Assembly: GCA_002245135.1 (NCBI GenBank) | Contig: NGBS01001403.1 | Coordinates: forward strand, 1 to 21,627 | DNA length: 21,627 nt | Direction: 5' to 3' | Source: Proteromonas lacertae | Lineage: Eukaryota > Sar > Bigyra > Opalinata > Proteromonadidae | In this document: positions 7,528-19,200 of the stretch, in pieces | How the letters are laid out: every line of letters begins with the position of its first letter | Numbering within the stretch: the first letter of the stretch is position 1 | Notes under the pieces: generated by a model | What the model was told of the DNA's origin: nothing | Databases searched by the model: none | What the model saw: only the letters and a program-made list of their open reading frames with translations | Program-made: the position numbers and the translations under genes

Positions 7528-8433
7528 TTAATTTCTTTTTATTAAACTCACATCAACATCTTTTACATTAATAATAAATTGAGGTTTAATTTTGACTGAA
7601 TCTAATAATACATACTCATCCTTTTTAAACCTCCCTACATGTTTATTACATTTAGGACAATCAATTTTATTAGCTTTTTCAATGAAGTAATTCTTAATCC
7701 TAAATCGAGGAACTATATAATACATATTATTAACCTTTGTTATTAGATTTGTATTTGCAAAAAGGATAAAACCACATTTCTTACATTTATAATTATTTGT
7801 TACTTTACTATTATTTTCATATTTTTTACACATATCACAATTGTCTATTAAGGAAGCATCATAATCAATACTTTCTCTTAAATTTTGTATATTCTGAATA
7901 AGAAAAAGATGATACTAAATAAATTAATAAAAAGAAAAATACAATTTCAAATCCAATTGATCTTTTTGCTAAAATCCATTCATAAACTAAAAGCTGTCTT
8001 TGAAATCCATCATTTACAAATATTTCATGATGTCTTGCTCTTATATATTCTACTGCTTGATATGCTCCTAAGTGTTTAGATTGCATTAAATATGATGCAA
8101 CTATAGTTACACTTCTAGATTGTCCATAAAAACAATGAACTAAAATTCCTTCATCATGTTTAACAATTTTTTCTATAAATTCATTAGTTTTACAAAAATA
8201 AATAATTATAATGGTTGAATCTAAATCAAGAATGTCAATTAACAATCTATCAGCTGTCTAATTGAATTATAGAAATAATATACAAAATTATTTGGTAGTT
8301 TAGAATCAACAAGAGATACTACTGCTTTTATATTATTTTTCGTTATTAAATCGCTAAATAGTGAATCAACGCCTCCTACATAAATTTTATCGCATATTAA
8401 ATCAACTGGATTTGTTTCATTGAAATCAGACAT
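7528..8433 (-). CDS. YVH1: Dual-specificity phosphatase, YVH1/DUSP12-like
   Basis: Three exons, 8433-8284, 8257-7943 and 7893-7528, encode 276 residues. The phosphatase domain (residues 10-150) carries the Cys-x5-Arg signature VHCFYGQSRS with catalytic Cys92 and Arg98; the general acid is probably one of the Asp residues in DILDLDS (58-63). The C-terminus has zinc-ribbon Cys pairs CDMC, CKKC and CPKC, with a downstream PQFIINVKDVDV that matches the end of the YVH1 zinc domain. YVH1 releases Mrt4 during 60S ribosome maturation, and its zinc domain is the essential part. Here the usual Cys-x-Cys just before that end is absent, and an extra Cys-x-x-Cys precedes the domain. The protein is shorter than human (340) or yeast (364) forms. 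Intron 1 is 26 nt; intron 2 is 49 nt, or 28 nt with an upstream acceptor, both in frame. Confidence 0.88.
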
Positions 8434-8812
8434 ATAAATTTTGAGATTTGTCTATCTGTCTTTGAATTAAATGAAAATTTTCAAAATAGATTATCAAACC
8501 TACAACAAATATATAGTCGTTTTGAATTAATGTTTTATTAAATAATGAGAGATAGAGAGAATAATTTGTATATTGATATTCATTTTGTTTAATGCATTGC
8601 AGGTATAAAGTAGTTGAGTATTTAATTGTTTGTTTATGTTGTTGATCTGGGTAGATTATTGGAATTAGCTGTATAACTAGCCAAAATGGATGTAATCATT
8701 AATATACTATATAGTAAACATTATATATTATTTAAATGTTGGGAATATGTAAGAACCATTTGTTCTGGCTTCACTGTTCTATAGTACTTTTTTTCTTCTT
8801 TTTCTTCGCACA
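8434..8812. other. Divergent intergenic region
   Basis: These 379 AT-rich bases lie between the start codons of the phosphatase gene (-) and the membrane-protein gene (+). They probably hold both promoters. I see no ORF, tRNA or strong repeat. A TATA-like TATATATTATTTAAA run near 8722-8735 and a pyrimidine-rich stretch just before 8813 could serve the plus-strand gene; neither is proven. Confidence 0.5.
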
Positions 8813-9811
8813 ATGAATTTTTTTATTTTATCAATAATATTTATAATTTCAGTTATTGCTAGTATATATCTACAACATATTTTACTTATAGATAATAATG
8901 AAACTGTTCAATGTATAGTAAGTCCAAGATCTTCAAGTTATTCTGTAGGAAGTGAAATAAAAATAAATGTAAAGTGTCCTAATAATCAAATGCCCCTTAT
9001 ATACCCACCATTACCAAGTTGGTTAAAGTACAATAAAGAATTCCAAATAATCGAAGGAATATCGTCCAATGAGAATAATAGTTTTGACACTAATTTTTTT
9101 CTATGTTGTAGCTCAAGGAGTTAATACACCATCTAGATTTTCATTGACTATATATGATGAAAAACGTGTGATGCAGGAAATGTTGAAGAGACTGTTGAAA
9201 CAAATAAAAATGATTAAAACAAAAAGAAAGTAAAAAAGAACAAAAACAAAAACAAAAACAAAAAGAAAAGCATATAAGTTTAACAAAAGGGTTATATATG
9301 AATTTAACTGTAATATATTTGTATATTATTGTCTTTTATAGATTGATGGATATAATAAGACTGTATTAAGTGACATAGATAATTACGAATTATTTACTTT
9401 ATTGTCTACTTTAATGAATGTACCAACATCAAAATAACAGTTGAAGAGGTCAATTTAATCAATAATAAACTGTCATATAGATTTTATATTAATGAAAATA
9501 AGAAAATATGTAAGGAAATTAGAAAATCAATGAAATGGGCATTTCCAAAAGGTGATTTACATCCTTTTATTCAACATTTTACATTAGGTGAACTAAGTAA
9601 TACAAAAATCTCTATAAGATATCTTGGTGATGACTCTTCAGGTGGTTATAAACTTTTATCATTCCATACATTAGGAGTTTGTCTACTTTATCTACTGTAT
9701 TTATCAATAGTGCTGATTGTGATATACATGTCTTGTCTTTATATAGTTGGATGTTATTATATTGGAAAGAAATATATGATACCCTTTGTTAAATACTTAA
9801 TTAAAACATAA
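8813..9811 (+). CDS. Type I membrane protein with cadherin/Ig-like ectodomain
   Basis: The N-terminus MNFFILSIIFIISVIASIYL is a signal peptide or signal anchor. A beta-sandwich follows, containing LPSWLKYN and FQIIEGISSNE. This is the pattern of dystroglycan-type cadherin (CADG) or He_PIG domains, whose hallmark is LPsWLxf...GtP. A 31-nt intron at 9081-9111 joins it in frame to the closing strand (SRFSLTIYDEK). A Lys/Gln-rich linker (about 9190-9270) leads, after a likely 32-nt intron ending at 9341, to a second domain with Asn-glycosylation sites. A C-terminal transmembrane helix (about 9675-9755) and a short cytoplasmic tail end at TAA 9809-9811. The frame jumps in A-rich runs of the linker and near 9436, consistent with indel errors. 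A cell-surface adhesion or sensing role is inferred. Confidence 0.65.
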
Positions 9812-9911
9812 TTTTTGTTTTTTATATACACTACAACCTTTTTTAGTGTGATTTGACAATTTATCCAAAAACTGAACAAAAAATCCCCATAAAATAAAAA
9901 AGAATAATTCT

Positions 9912-10494
9912 ATGGAATTGGTATTGTTATTTATTTCTATTTGTACAGAATATTAACCATTTCAATGAAATAAAGAAGAAAATAATAGTTGCAATTAGTT
10001 TTTCATGTTTATCAGAAGTATTTTTTCTATTTACATTAAAAAAAGGTATCTTCAATAGGATTATTCGTTTTAATGATTAGAAGTAACATGCTGTTTTCAT
10101 TTATTTGGGAACTGCTGCTATTTTTAGTTTTGTATCACCATGGTTTGGTTTACTGGTAATAAAATACCGACGTGCGATTATACTATCATGGGTATATAAT
10201 TAAATTGTATATAAATTAGTTCAAATTTACAAATGTTGCTGTTGTTGTTCTATTCGTATTAATAATAGCATTATGTTTCTATTATAGATAATATACGCAG
10301 TAGTGGTATTTATAATGGAGGTTCAAAAAGATAAGTGGGATTATTTAGGATTATACTTGTTACTCACGGCTTTTCCTATCATTTTTTCTGTATATTATAA
10401 TAAATATGCTTTATTATTATAATAGACAGTTTCATTTTGTGTAAGTAAGAGTGTAAATATAGAAGAATCATATGTTCCATTAGATGATGATTAA
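9912..10494 (+). CDS. Small four-helix membrane protein
   Basis: ATG 9912 and TAA 10492-10494 bracket six short exons separated by introns at 9921-9948, 10018-10045, 10192-10219, 10256-10287 and 10390-10425 (28, 28, 28, 32 and 36 nt). The product of about 143 residues has four hydrophobic helices: around IIVAISFSCLSE / IGLFVLMI, TAAIFSFVSPWFGLLVI, VAVVVLFVFIIYAVVVFI, and LGLYLLLTAFPIIFS. A short acidic tail ends PLDDD. The third exon contains one frame offset near 10108, probably an indel. Tetraspan topology with short loops recalls MARVEL or TMEM-type proteins, but no signature assigns it. The gene starts 100 bp after the CADG-like gene on the same strand. Confidence 0.65.
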
Positions 10495-10860
10495 ATTTTG
10501 CATATATAATAGTGATATTTGATTTATAACAATTTTATATATGTTCTTTATTACTTAGAATAAATAATGTAAATAATTACTAAAGTTGTATTTATTTATT
10601 ATCAATTGTTGTGTATTTTTTGGTGATACTTCTATAATAAATTCATTTTCCATTGAACAACTCAATCTTCCAAAGAGTGAATTAAATCATAAAAAAACAG
10701 CTAAATTTCAATGCTTATCCCAATTTCTTTTCTCTTAAATAAATATGCGAAAATTGATTTGTTACGAGATTCAATTCTATAAACAAAATATCTGAAAAAA
10801 CAAATTACATTTTGGAAATGATTAATTCAAATAGATTTGAAAGAACAATTTTGATTTCTT
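10495..10860. other. Intergenic region upstream of acyl-CoA synthetase
   Basis: These 366 AT-rich bases probably include the promoter of the synthetase gene. A short minus-strand frame starting with ATG near 10650 (about 34 codons, running down to about 10550) and scattered coding-like pieces further upstream on that strand were noted. No consistent exon model could be built, so no gene is called. Confidence 0.35.
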
Positions 10861-13053
10861 ATGGGAACATCACCTAGTTTTATTAAAGAGTGCACTTACA
10901 TCGTCCCAAATTCTGCAGACTATGAGCATGGATACGTATATTGCTTCATTTGATTTATAGGGACCGATCTACAGACATAGTGGTTGTGAAAATGGTTTGG
11001 TAGAAAATAAATGGCCTGACTGTTATACACTCTATGATTTGTTCAAGTATATAATAGTTGTTTCTTACTTCTTATAGTTATGGAAGTAAACATTATGGTA
11101 AAGAACCTTGTTTTGGTAGAAGACGTCTTATAGATGGAAAATTAGAAAGAGTCTTTACATTCTTTACGTATTGTAACTCATTTACAAATTATTTAGATAT
11201 TTTGAGGTTGGACAAATGGTTAAAGTTTTGGAAGTGGTTTAAAAAACCTAAAATTAGTAAATGCAATAAAAGGAGATGGAGTTCACAAGAAACAAGATGG
11301 TAGTGATTTTGAATGTATAGGTATCTACTGTCGTAATTGTTATGAATGGTGTGTTTGTGAGTATGGTAGTTTCTATAATAACTATACAATTGTTCCATTA
11401 TACGATACATTAGAGCTGATGGTTTAAGTGTAATTTTAGATGAAGTTGGTTTTAGTACGATAATGTGTGGTGAAAAGGAATTAACCAATTTAATCAACCT
11501 CTTGGAAACTCAAAAACATGATACTTTAAAGAATGTTATTACTGTTGATGAATTATCAGAAGAATTAAAGAAAAAATCAAAGATTTAAACTTGAATTTAT
11601 TCACTTTCAATGATATAATAGAAAGTGGAAAAGAACATCCAATTAGTGAAAATGAATTGTCTTTACCAAAGAGAGAAGATACTGCATTAATTATTTATAC
11701 AAGTGGATCTACTGGAACTCCAAAAGGTGTTGTTATCTATCACAGATGTTTAGTTCATTAGCTCAATCCAGTCAACTACATGATGATAGAACGATGGGTG
11801 TAACTGTGATTTTTATATATCCTACTTACCATTACCACATGTATTTGAACAGTTTATTATTGGAAATATTCTAAGTGCTGGTGGTGCTATTGGTTTTTAT
11901 AGTGGTGATAAGAGACTATTGATGGAAGATATATTTATACTAAAACCAACTATATTTGCATCTGTTCCAAGAATATTCAGTAGAATGAAAGATCAATTGA
12001 AATGACTGTTAAGAAAACTGGTGGATTTGTAGAGACAATGTTTAATAAGGCAATTACTGCAAACAAGCTGCTTTAGATGATGGATACCTTAACTAACAGA
12101 CTATATGATAAATTGGTATTTCAAAGATTAAAGCCAAGCTTGGATTTGACAGAATAAGATGGATAGTAAGTGGTTCAGCTCCATTACCAATTGATACTTG
12201 TAGATTCTTACGATGTGTATTTGGTTGTCCATTATTTGAAGGTTATGGTATGACAGAATCAGGAGGAGTATTTGCTGTGGTGAATTAGACGATGTTTCAC
12301 GATTTGGTAGTTGTGGAGGACCAACTCATTGCTGTGAAATGAGATTAGTATCAGTACCAGAGAAACATTATTCTGTTGAAGATAAAGAACATACTAGTAA
12401 TACTGGTACAATAGTATGTGATGGAAGGGGTGAGATATGTTTAAGAGGTTTTAATGTTACTCCAGGTTATTTTAATAGACCTGATTTAACTAAAGAGACT
12501 ATAGATGAAGAAGGGTGGTTTCATACTGGAGATATTGGTTTGTGGGATGATAAAGGAACAATCCATGTGATTGATAGAAAGAAGAATATATTGAAACTAT
12601 CTCAAGGTGAATATGTAGCTATAGAATCATTAGAAATGTATTTATATTTGTTATATTATTATTATTAATTAGATATATCAATCATCTCAATATGTTGATC
12701 AAATATTTGTAATATGGTGATAGTTATAAGAGTTGTTTAGTTGCAATTATTGTTCCTGATTATGGTAGTTTGAAATTATGGTGCAAGGAGAAAGGATATA
12801 GAGAAGAAAGCTTTCAATCATTATGTCAGAGTGATGCAGTTAAAGAATTAATACAAAATGACTTATTAAGAGTTTGGAAAGAAAGAAATTGAATGGTATA
12901 GAAAGATTAGCTGCTATTAGTATTCATTCTGATGCTTTTACAGTTGAAGATAACTTATTAACACCTACAATGAAACTTCGAAGAAATGATTTATCATCTA
13001 GATATAAAACTGAAATTGATCAATTGTATGAAGATGTAAAGAATAAAAAGTGA
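10861..13053 (+). CDS. Long-chain acyl-CoA synthetase
   Basis: The enzyme activates long-chain fatty acids to acyl-CoA through an acyl-AMP intermediate. The N-terminus has the family's PIYR and LYDLF...YG motifs. The AMP-binding P-loop YTSGSTGTPKG lies at about 11695-11727, SYLPLPHVFEQ near 11825, the adenine site GYGMTE at 12241-12258, and the FACS signature GWFHTGDIG...RKKNILKLSQGEYVA at 12513-12618. Introns at 10936-10960 (25 nt), 11047-11077 (31 nt) and 12638-12672 (35 nt) restore homology. The expected length of about 700 residues is normal for ACSL/Faa enzymes. No signal peptide is seen; location on ER or lipid-droplet membranes is inferred. At least eight one-base frame shifts (for example near 11170, 11410, 11755, 12000, 12280 and 12880) break the ORF while conservation continues on both sides. 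Assembly error is more likely than a pseudogene. Confidence 0.9.
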
Positions 13054-13220
13054 TTTTATTGTTGATATATATTATAAATAACATGTTATAAAAGGCTTTG
13101 TCTATGTATATGGATTTTGTTGTTGTTAATCTTACCAAATTCAATTCCTTTAACAGTATAATCATATAAAATATGTATATAATAAATATATCTAACAATA
13201 ACTATTTAACATTTGCATAT

Positions 13221-16200
13221 TCATTGGATGGAGTAACAATCAACATCTTCATGCAAAGCTGTTCTACTTGATTTAACAATCATATTCTTTGTAGATTCTT
13301 GACTCTCTTTATTTGATTCTTTTGATCCACCTGATTTAAAATCTTGAGATGCTGGTGTAAAATCTGATAAAGCCATTTTCAAACTTTGTTTTTCATTTCT
13401 ACAAACATGGGCACTAGAATTGACTGAGAGATTATATGATTCTGCTCTTGAACTACCACTCTTTGGGTATATATGTGAATTCTTCTTTATAAATCCAGAT
13501 CTATATATATATGAATTAATAACAGTAAATATATATACGAAGAACCATTACTATCTGTTGGTGATATATCATCATTTACTTTCAATTCCATCTACGTTTT
13601 CTAAAACTGTTTTATCTTTTACATACACATTACGATTCAATAATGACTGACAAGTTCCGTTTTCATCACTCTTTATATTCTCTAATCTTATCTTTTTGGA
13701 TACTGGTATAACATTTCTTGATTCTTCATTTATCCCATGCAAATCTGTTCTTGGTGAATGCTTAGTCATTGATTTTGGAGGGAAAAATGGACTATATTTA
13801 GAAGAATCAGATGTCTTAGATTTAGATTCTTTAGCATTCTGAGCATTTAAATAATACAAATGTAATTTTTCTCCCATAATTATTACAGATATGAATGTAG
13901 AAACTAATGATATTCCCATTCCTATTAATATTTTTTTCATACTGAAATCTGAAATAAACAAAGAGGAAGGAGCTATAATTAATACCCCAAAATATTACAG
14001 AAAAATTAAAGATCTTAAATAATATGTATAGAAAAAGATATATATAACAATTGCTGAATAAGTTATACTCATCGATTCATTAAACTCTGGATCAGCATTT
14101 CTCAATCTAAAACTAGAGTAAAGCAGCATTAAATAAAATGTTAAAAACACAATTATTGCAATAACTCCAAGTGGAATATTAAATACACAACTCTTAATTA
14201 TTACTGTTCTTTCTACTGTAGTATCATCTCCAACAATTTCTGTTTTATACTATTAAATGAAATAATATATATTGATAATATACCTTGGCTGAACAGCGAA
14301 ATTCCATATTATTGTGTATATTGTAAATAGTATAGTAATTATCATTACATTATAGAATAAATCGAACTGAGTCACTTTTACTTTTTTAATTCCTGTATTA
14401 TTCAACACTTTATGCACTTTAAAAATCTTTATAAATAAAGTTGATAGTAACAAAATTGCAGAAAAAAGGAAACAAATAATCTGCCCTATACAATGTGTTT
14501 CATTTTCAGGTATGATACTTAAATACATAGCCGAAAATGATAAAAATACTGAGGAGATTATTACTAAAATACAAAATACAGGAAAAGCTCTTCTTATAAT
14601 CTTCGATTTTCTTTTCACTATTACAAAGACTAAAAATGATAAGTTTAATAATCCATTTATTACATTAGCAGCATATATAATTTCATCAATCCCTTTTCCA
14701 GCACTAAATAACAAAATGGGAGGTCCATAATATGGTAAATCATTTTGATCTTTTCTGTATGATGTTGGATATGTTGCAATTACTGATAATGTTAAATGAT
14801 TATTAATTTGACTAGTAATGATCATGAATAATTATATAGAAGTGGCAATACTTACCTGAACTCCATAATTTAAAAAACTGTTCTTGTACAACAGATACCT
14901 AAATATAGTCTTATCTATATAACATATTCCTTTTTATATCCAACACACAAATCTATTCCTTTAGATAACATTTTCATTGCTAATGATGAGTAATATATAA
15001 AATCATTCACATGAATTGATTATAAGAATTATCTTTAATTAAATTGTTATAACTTTTTGTTACTAAATTGTAAGGCATATAAGAATAAATTACATAATGA
15101 TGCTTTAATGTATTCTGATAATTAAGAAATACATCATAATCTGGAAATACGAAATGCATTGTAATAGATGAACTTGTCAACTCTAAATTCTCATATGCAC
15201 TGATTATATTTCTCAAACATTCTTCACCAAAGTGAATTACAATTACTATAACATATATTAATTCATATAGATATTATACCTGCAATCTTTTCATTTGATG
15301 TTGAATATTCTCTAAACCTTTCTTTCACGATTCTTCAGCATTTATACATTCATCAAGTATTATACATCCAATAGATTATACTCATTTCTCATTGTTTTGT
15401 TCAACATATCCAATCTAAGTAGAATTAAGAAAAACAATCAAATCATCAAATAGAATAAAGAAAAAAGATATACAGGACATTTTGATAAACCAATCAAAAT
15501 AACATTCTTCATCATCATCTTTTTAAATTGATCATCTATAATATCATACGCTACAGTATCAACAAACGAAAATGAAATGATATTACTTTGTAACAAACTC
15601 TGTTTTGTTCCACCTGTTATGTGGAATAATAAAGTTCTATTAAAATCATATCTTACTTTTTCAAGATTATATGGGAATATAAAACCAACATATGCAAAAT
15701 ATTCATCTTGATTACTTTCAACTATTTCTTTTAATTCATCTGTTGTAGTATAACTCTTGAGAATAATTGAAATCTATAATCATATATTTTTTCTTTATTA
15801 ATTTCATTCATTTGGTAGTAAAATGTTAAAAACATATTAATTGATATCATTGGTTCAACAGGAGAAAGAATAAACAATATCTTAAATACATATTGATCTT
15901 TAGCAGCAACATCTACATCTAATAAACATCTTTTGGTATTAGAATAAGGATTATAATTGTAAGGATATATCGGTGTTTCTTGTGAATATTCTAGAATGAA
16001 TTTTGGTTTTCTATAAGTTGTTTTTATTTTTGAAACAAACAACAATTGTTCAGGTTTTCTACCTACTGTAATATATACTAAACCATATGGACTTATTGTC
16101 TTTAAATTATTGTTAAAAACATACCATAAATGATCATTTATTTCAAGCCCATTTGCATCATTAAACAATCGATTCATCAATTGCATTGTCGTTATTGCTA

Positions 16201-19200
16201 TATGTTGTGGATATTCAATTATATAACTATCTGAATATATATGTTCATATGCAATTGATATATCTCGTGATACACTACTATATTTATAGTTCAAATCTGT
16301 ATTACTAGTATTTGCTAAACTATCAAAATATGGACTAATAATATAGAAATTATTTATAAGATATAAGTCTCTAGTTTCAATTTGTAAAGTACATAAATCT
16401 GTAACTATCATATTACTACTACTATTAAATAATTTTATAAACCATTCAAATGTTTCAGCATCAATATGCAAAACAGGACCAAATAGTAATAGAATAACAT
16501 CTGTATTATTCTTTAATAGATTAATAATTGGCTTTTCTGATAATCTATTATTTAAATCAAACGACAAAGATCTAATATCTTTAAACGGATAGTTTGATAA
16601 TTGAGGGTATAGAGATGTGAAATATCCTGAATATTCTTCATTATAAATGATTGTAATATATCTGTTTTTCTTTATCACGAAATTGGTGAAATGATATCCA
16701 AGTTCATATGGAAAATAATTCATAAATAATATATTCTTTTCGCATACTTCTCCAGGATGAGGCAATAAGTATACAAGTATCTTATTTGTATGATATAATA
16801 GTGGCAAAAAATACTGTTGTACATATTTATAGTTCAAAACAGCAAGGAAAACTGTTGTTTTTATACTTTCAAAAGATGCTATTATATCTTTATAATAGTA
16901 CATTTGTAAATGTATATAATGATCTAAAATTCCACCTTTCATATTCATATCTCCTATATATCTGTTAACAGAAGATACATAAGCTCTTTCATAAGGTGTC
17001 ATATCCACTAAAGGATTTCTAATATTATTCCAAAGAAGAATAATTCCTTTACATATACATACTGCTTGCTAGGATCATCGTTATTATCACCACCTTCATT
17101 ATAATCAACTACACTTATTTTTCCTGATGTAATATTCTTTTTATGACATATTTCATGGAATTGTATTAGTCCATGTCTGATATATTTATCTTCCTTATAA
17201 TTAATAAAGTAAAGATCTCTTTTAACAATATTTGAATGAGATATAGAAATAGTAGAATAAGGTGTTTCAATTGATATATTATACATTGGCAAATCTTTTA
17301 TTGTGTAACTATTGTATGAAAATAGACGCTTTATATATTCTACATATATCAATGCTACAAATGATTCTTCATTTTCTATATCTTTTTGATGTTCTTGTCC
17401 TTCTTTTGATTCACTATATTTCTCAAAATATTCATAAACTAGATAATCTGTGATGTTATTATCAAATATATATCCTTGTTGTTGAATAGATTTATTAATA
17501 CCATATTTGTCATATGTTACAATTATATAATTACTTATTTCTGCTCTACATGAAGCTAATGCTGTTAATGACAGTCTTTCACTACATGTATAAAACACTT
17601 TGTTACGATGAAGGAATAAATCATCTTCTTGACAAATACTATCAGCAAAATACTTTAAAACATGTTTGTATAAAAGACTAATAACATTGAAGGATTCTGT
17701 TTCAACATAATTAACAATGAAATTATCTATATCCTTTTCATAATCTTCTTCATCCACTAAATAATATATCACATCTAAGAAATATAATTCAGCTTTTATT
17801 CTTTTAACTAATACTTCTGACATTTGACTATATATTACAATGATTTTATTATAATAATGATTATTGGTAATATATTCAACAGCAGGAAAAATGGCTTGTA
17901 ATGCACTTGATGAGCATATTAAATTCTTTGATACTATACAATCTATACATGGATATATATTAAAGTAAAGAATTTCAGTACCATCAACGTATTTTTTCAC
18001 TAATTCAGTTTCATATTTTGACATTCCTCCAATAACCACTTTCAATCTTTTCATACTTAAAAGTGATGTAAATGCTCGAAGAAAATCAGAATTTGTATAA
18101 CAATCATAAGTTACAATAAATGTATAATTCTTCTATAAATAAAAAAAATTTATATATAAATATACCATTCATAATATAGTAATTAATTGCGTTTACAATA
18201 GTCAATACAACTGGTCTTGTATAACTAATTAAATCATCATCATTAACACTAAATAACAATCCAATTATATTAAACTGAACTTTTTTGTTGAAGTCTCTTT
18301 TTTATCATAATCCACTATACACAGCAATCCTGAATAAGTGCCCATATACCAAGGATAAGGATAGATATATGATTCAATTTCACCAGAATAAGCTTTAACA
18401 AATTTCAATTTATCACTATCATCTACTAAAACTACATACAGATCATTTGTAGATGATAAATATTTATTTATATATTGTTCATGTAATCCAATTCTGTATT
18501 TCTTATTCACTATCTCCTCTAAATTATACAACAAATTGAATTTTCCAATTGATTTAACAATAGTAAAATACAATTCCATAGCATTATATCCAATATAATT
18601 AAAATATGTTGGAGTTCTATTATACGACCTATAAAATCCATTTTCGAAATCCATAAAATTCAATTCCAATAAATCAGCAAAATATCTATCTATTGAAAAA
18701 ACATTTCGTGTATTATAACTAGCATTACTATAATATCTAAATAAATCTAATGTGCAGAATGAGAAAGTGTCTAATTTACTCTTTGATGATATATAGTTAA
18801 AAACTGATGGTGATAAATATGGTATTGTATTTAATACTAATACATCACTATCAAATACTCCATCTAAAAAGTTTCTGACGCTGTTTATTGTTGGATTAAC
18901 CAATATCATACTACGAAATCCTAATATCTTGGAATAACTTCTGAATAAATTGGAATAGACATCATTTATATCTACAGCTAATAAGAGAATGTGTTTTACA
19001 TTTTTTGCATAGAAATGATTTAACAATGTTGTCATGACATTAGCTTTATTCTTAACAGTAGAGAAAATATGAGTACTACAAGTTCCAACATCATCATTAA
19101 ATGAAAATAACACTCTATTATTCTTAGTGAGGAATGGCTCCATGAATATTGTACATTCCTTTGTAGTACATCCGAAGAATACTACCATATCAGATAAACT

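Noticed and set aside
10520-10860. Small minus-strand gene upstream of the synthetase
   Set aside because: Only about 34 codons are cleanly open, and upstream pieces read plausibly in two frames; no exon model was convincing.
12339-12668. Short separate AMP-binding gene
   Set aside because: It is the C-terminal part of the acyl-CoA synthetase and runs into the third intron.
13860-14100. Reassigned TAA codon suggested by an in-frame TAA between TM6 and TM7
   Set aside because: Other genes use TAA and TGA as ordinary stops. A splice or single-base error explains one case more simply.
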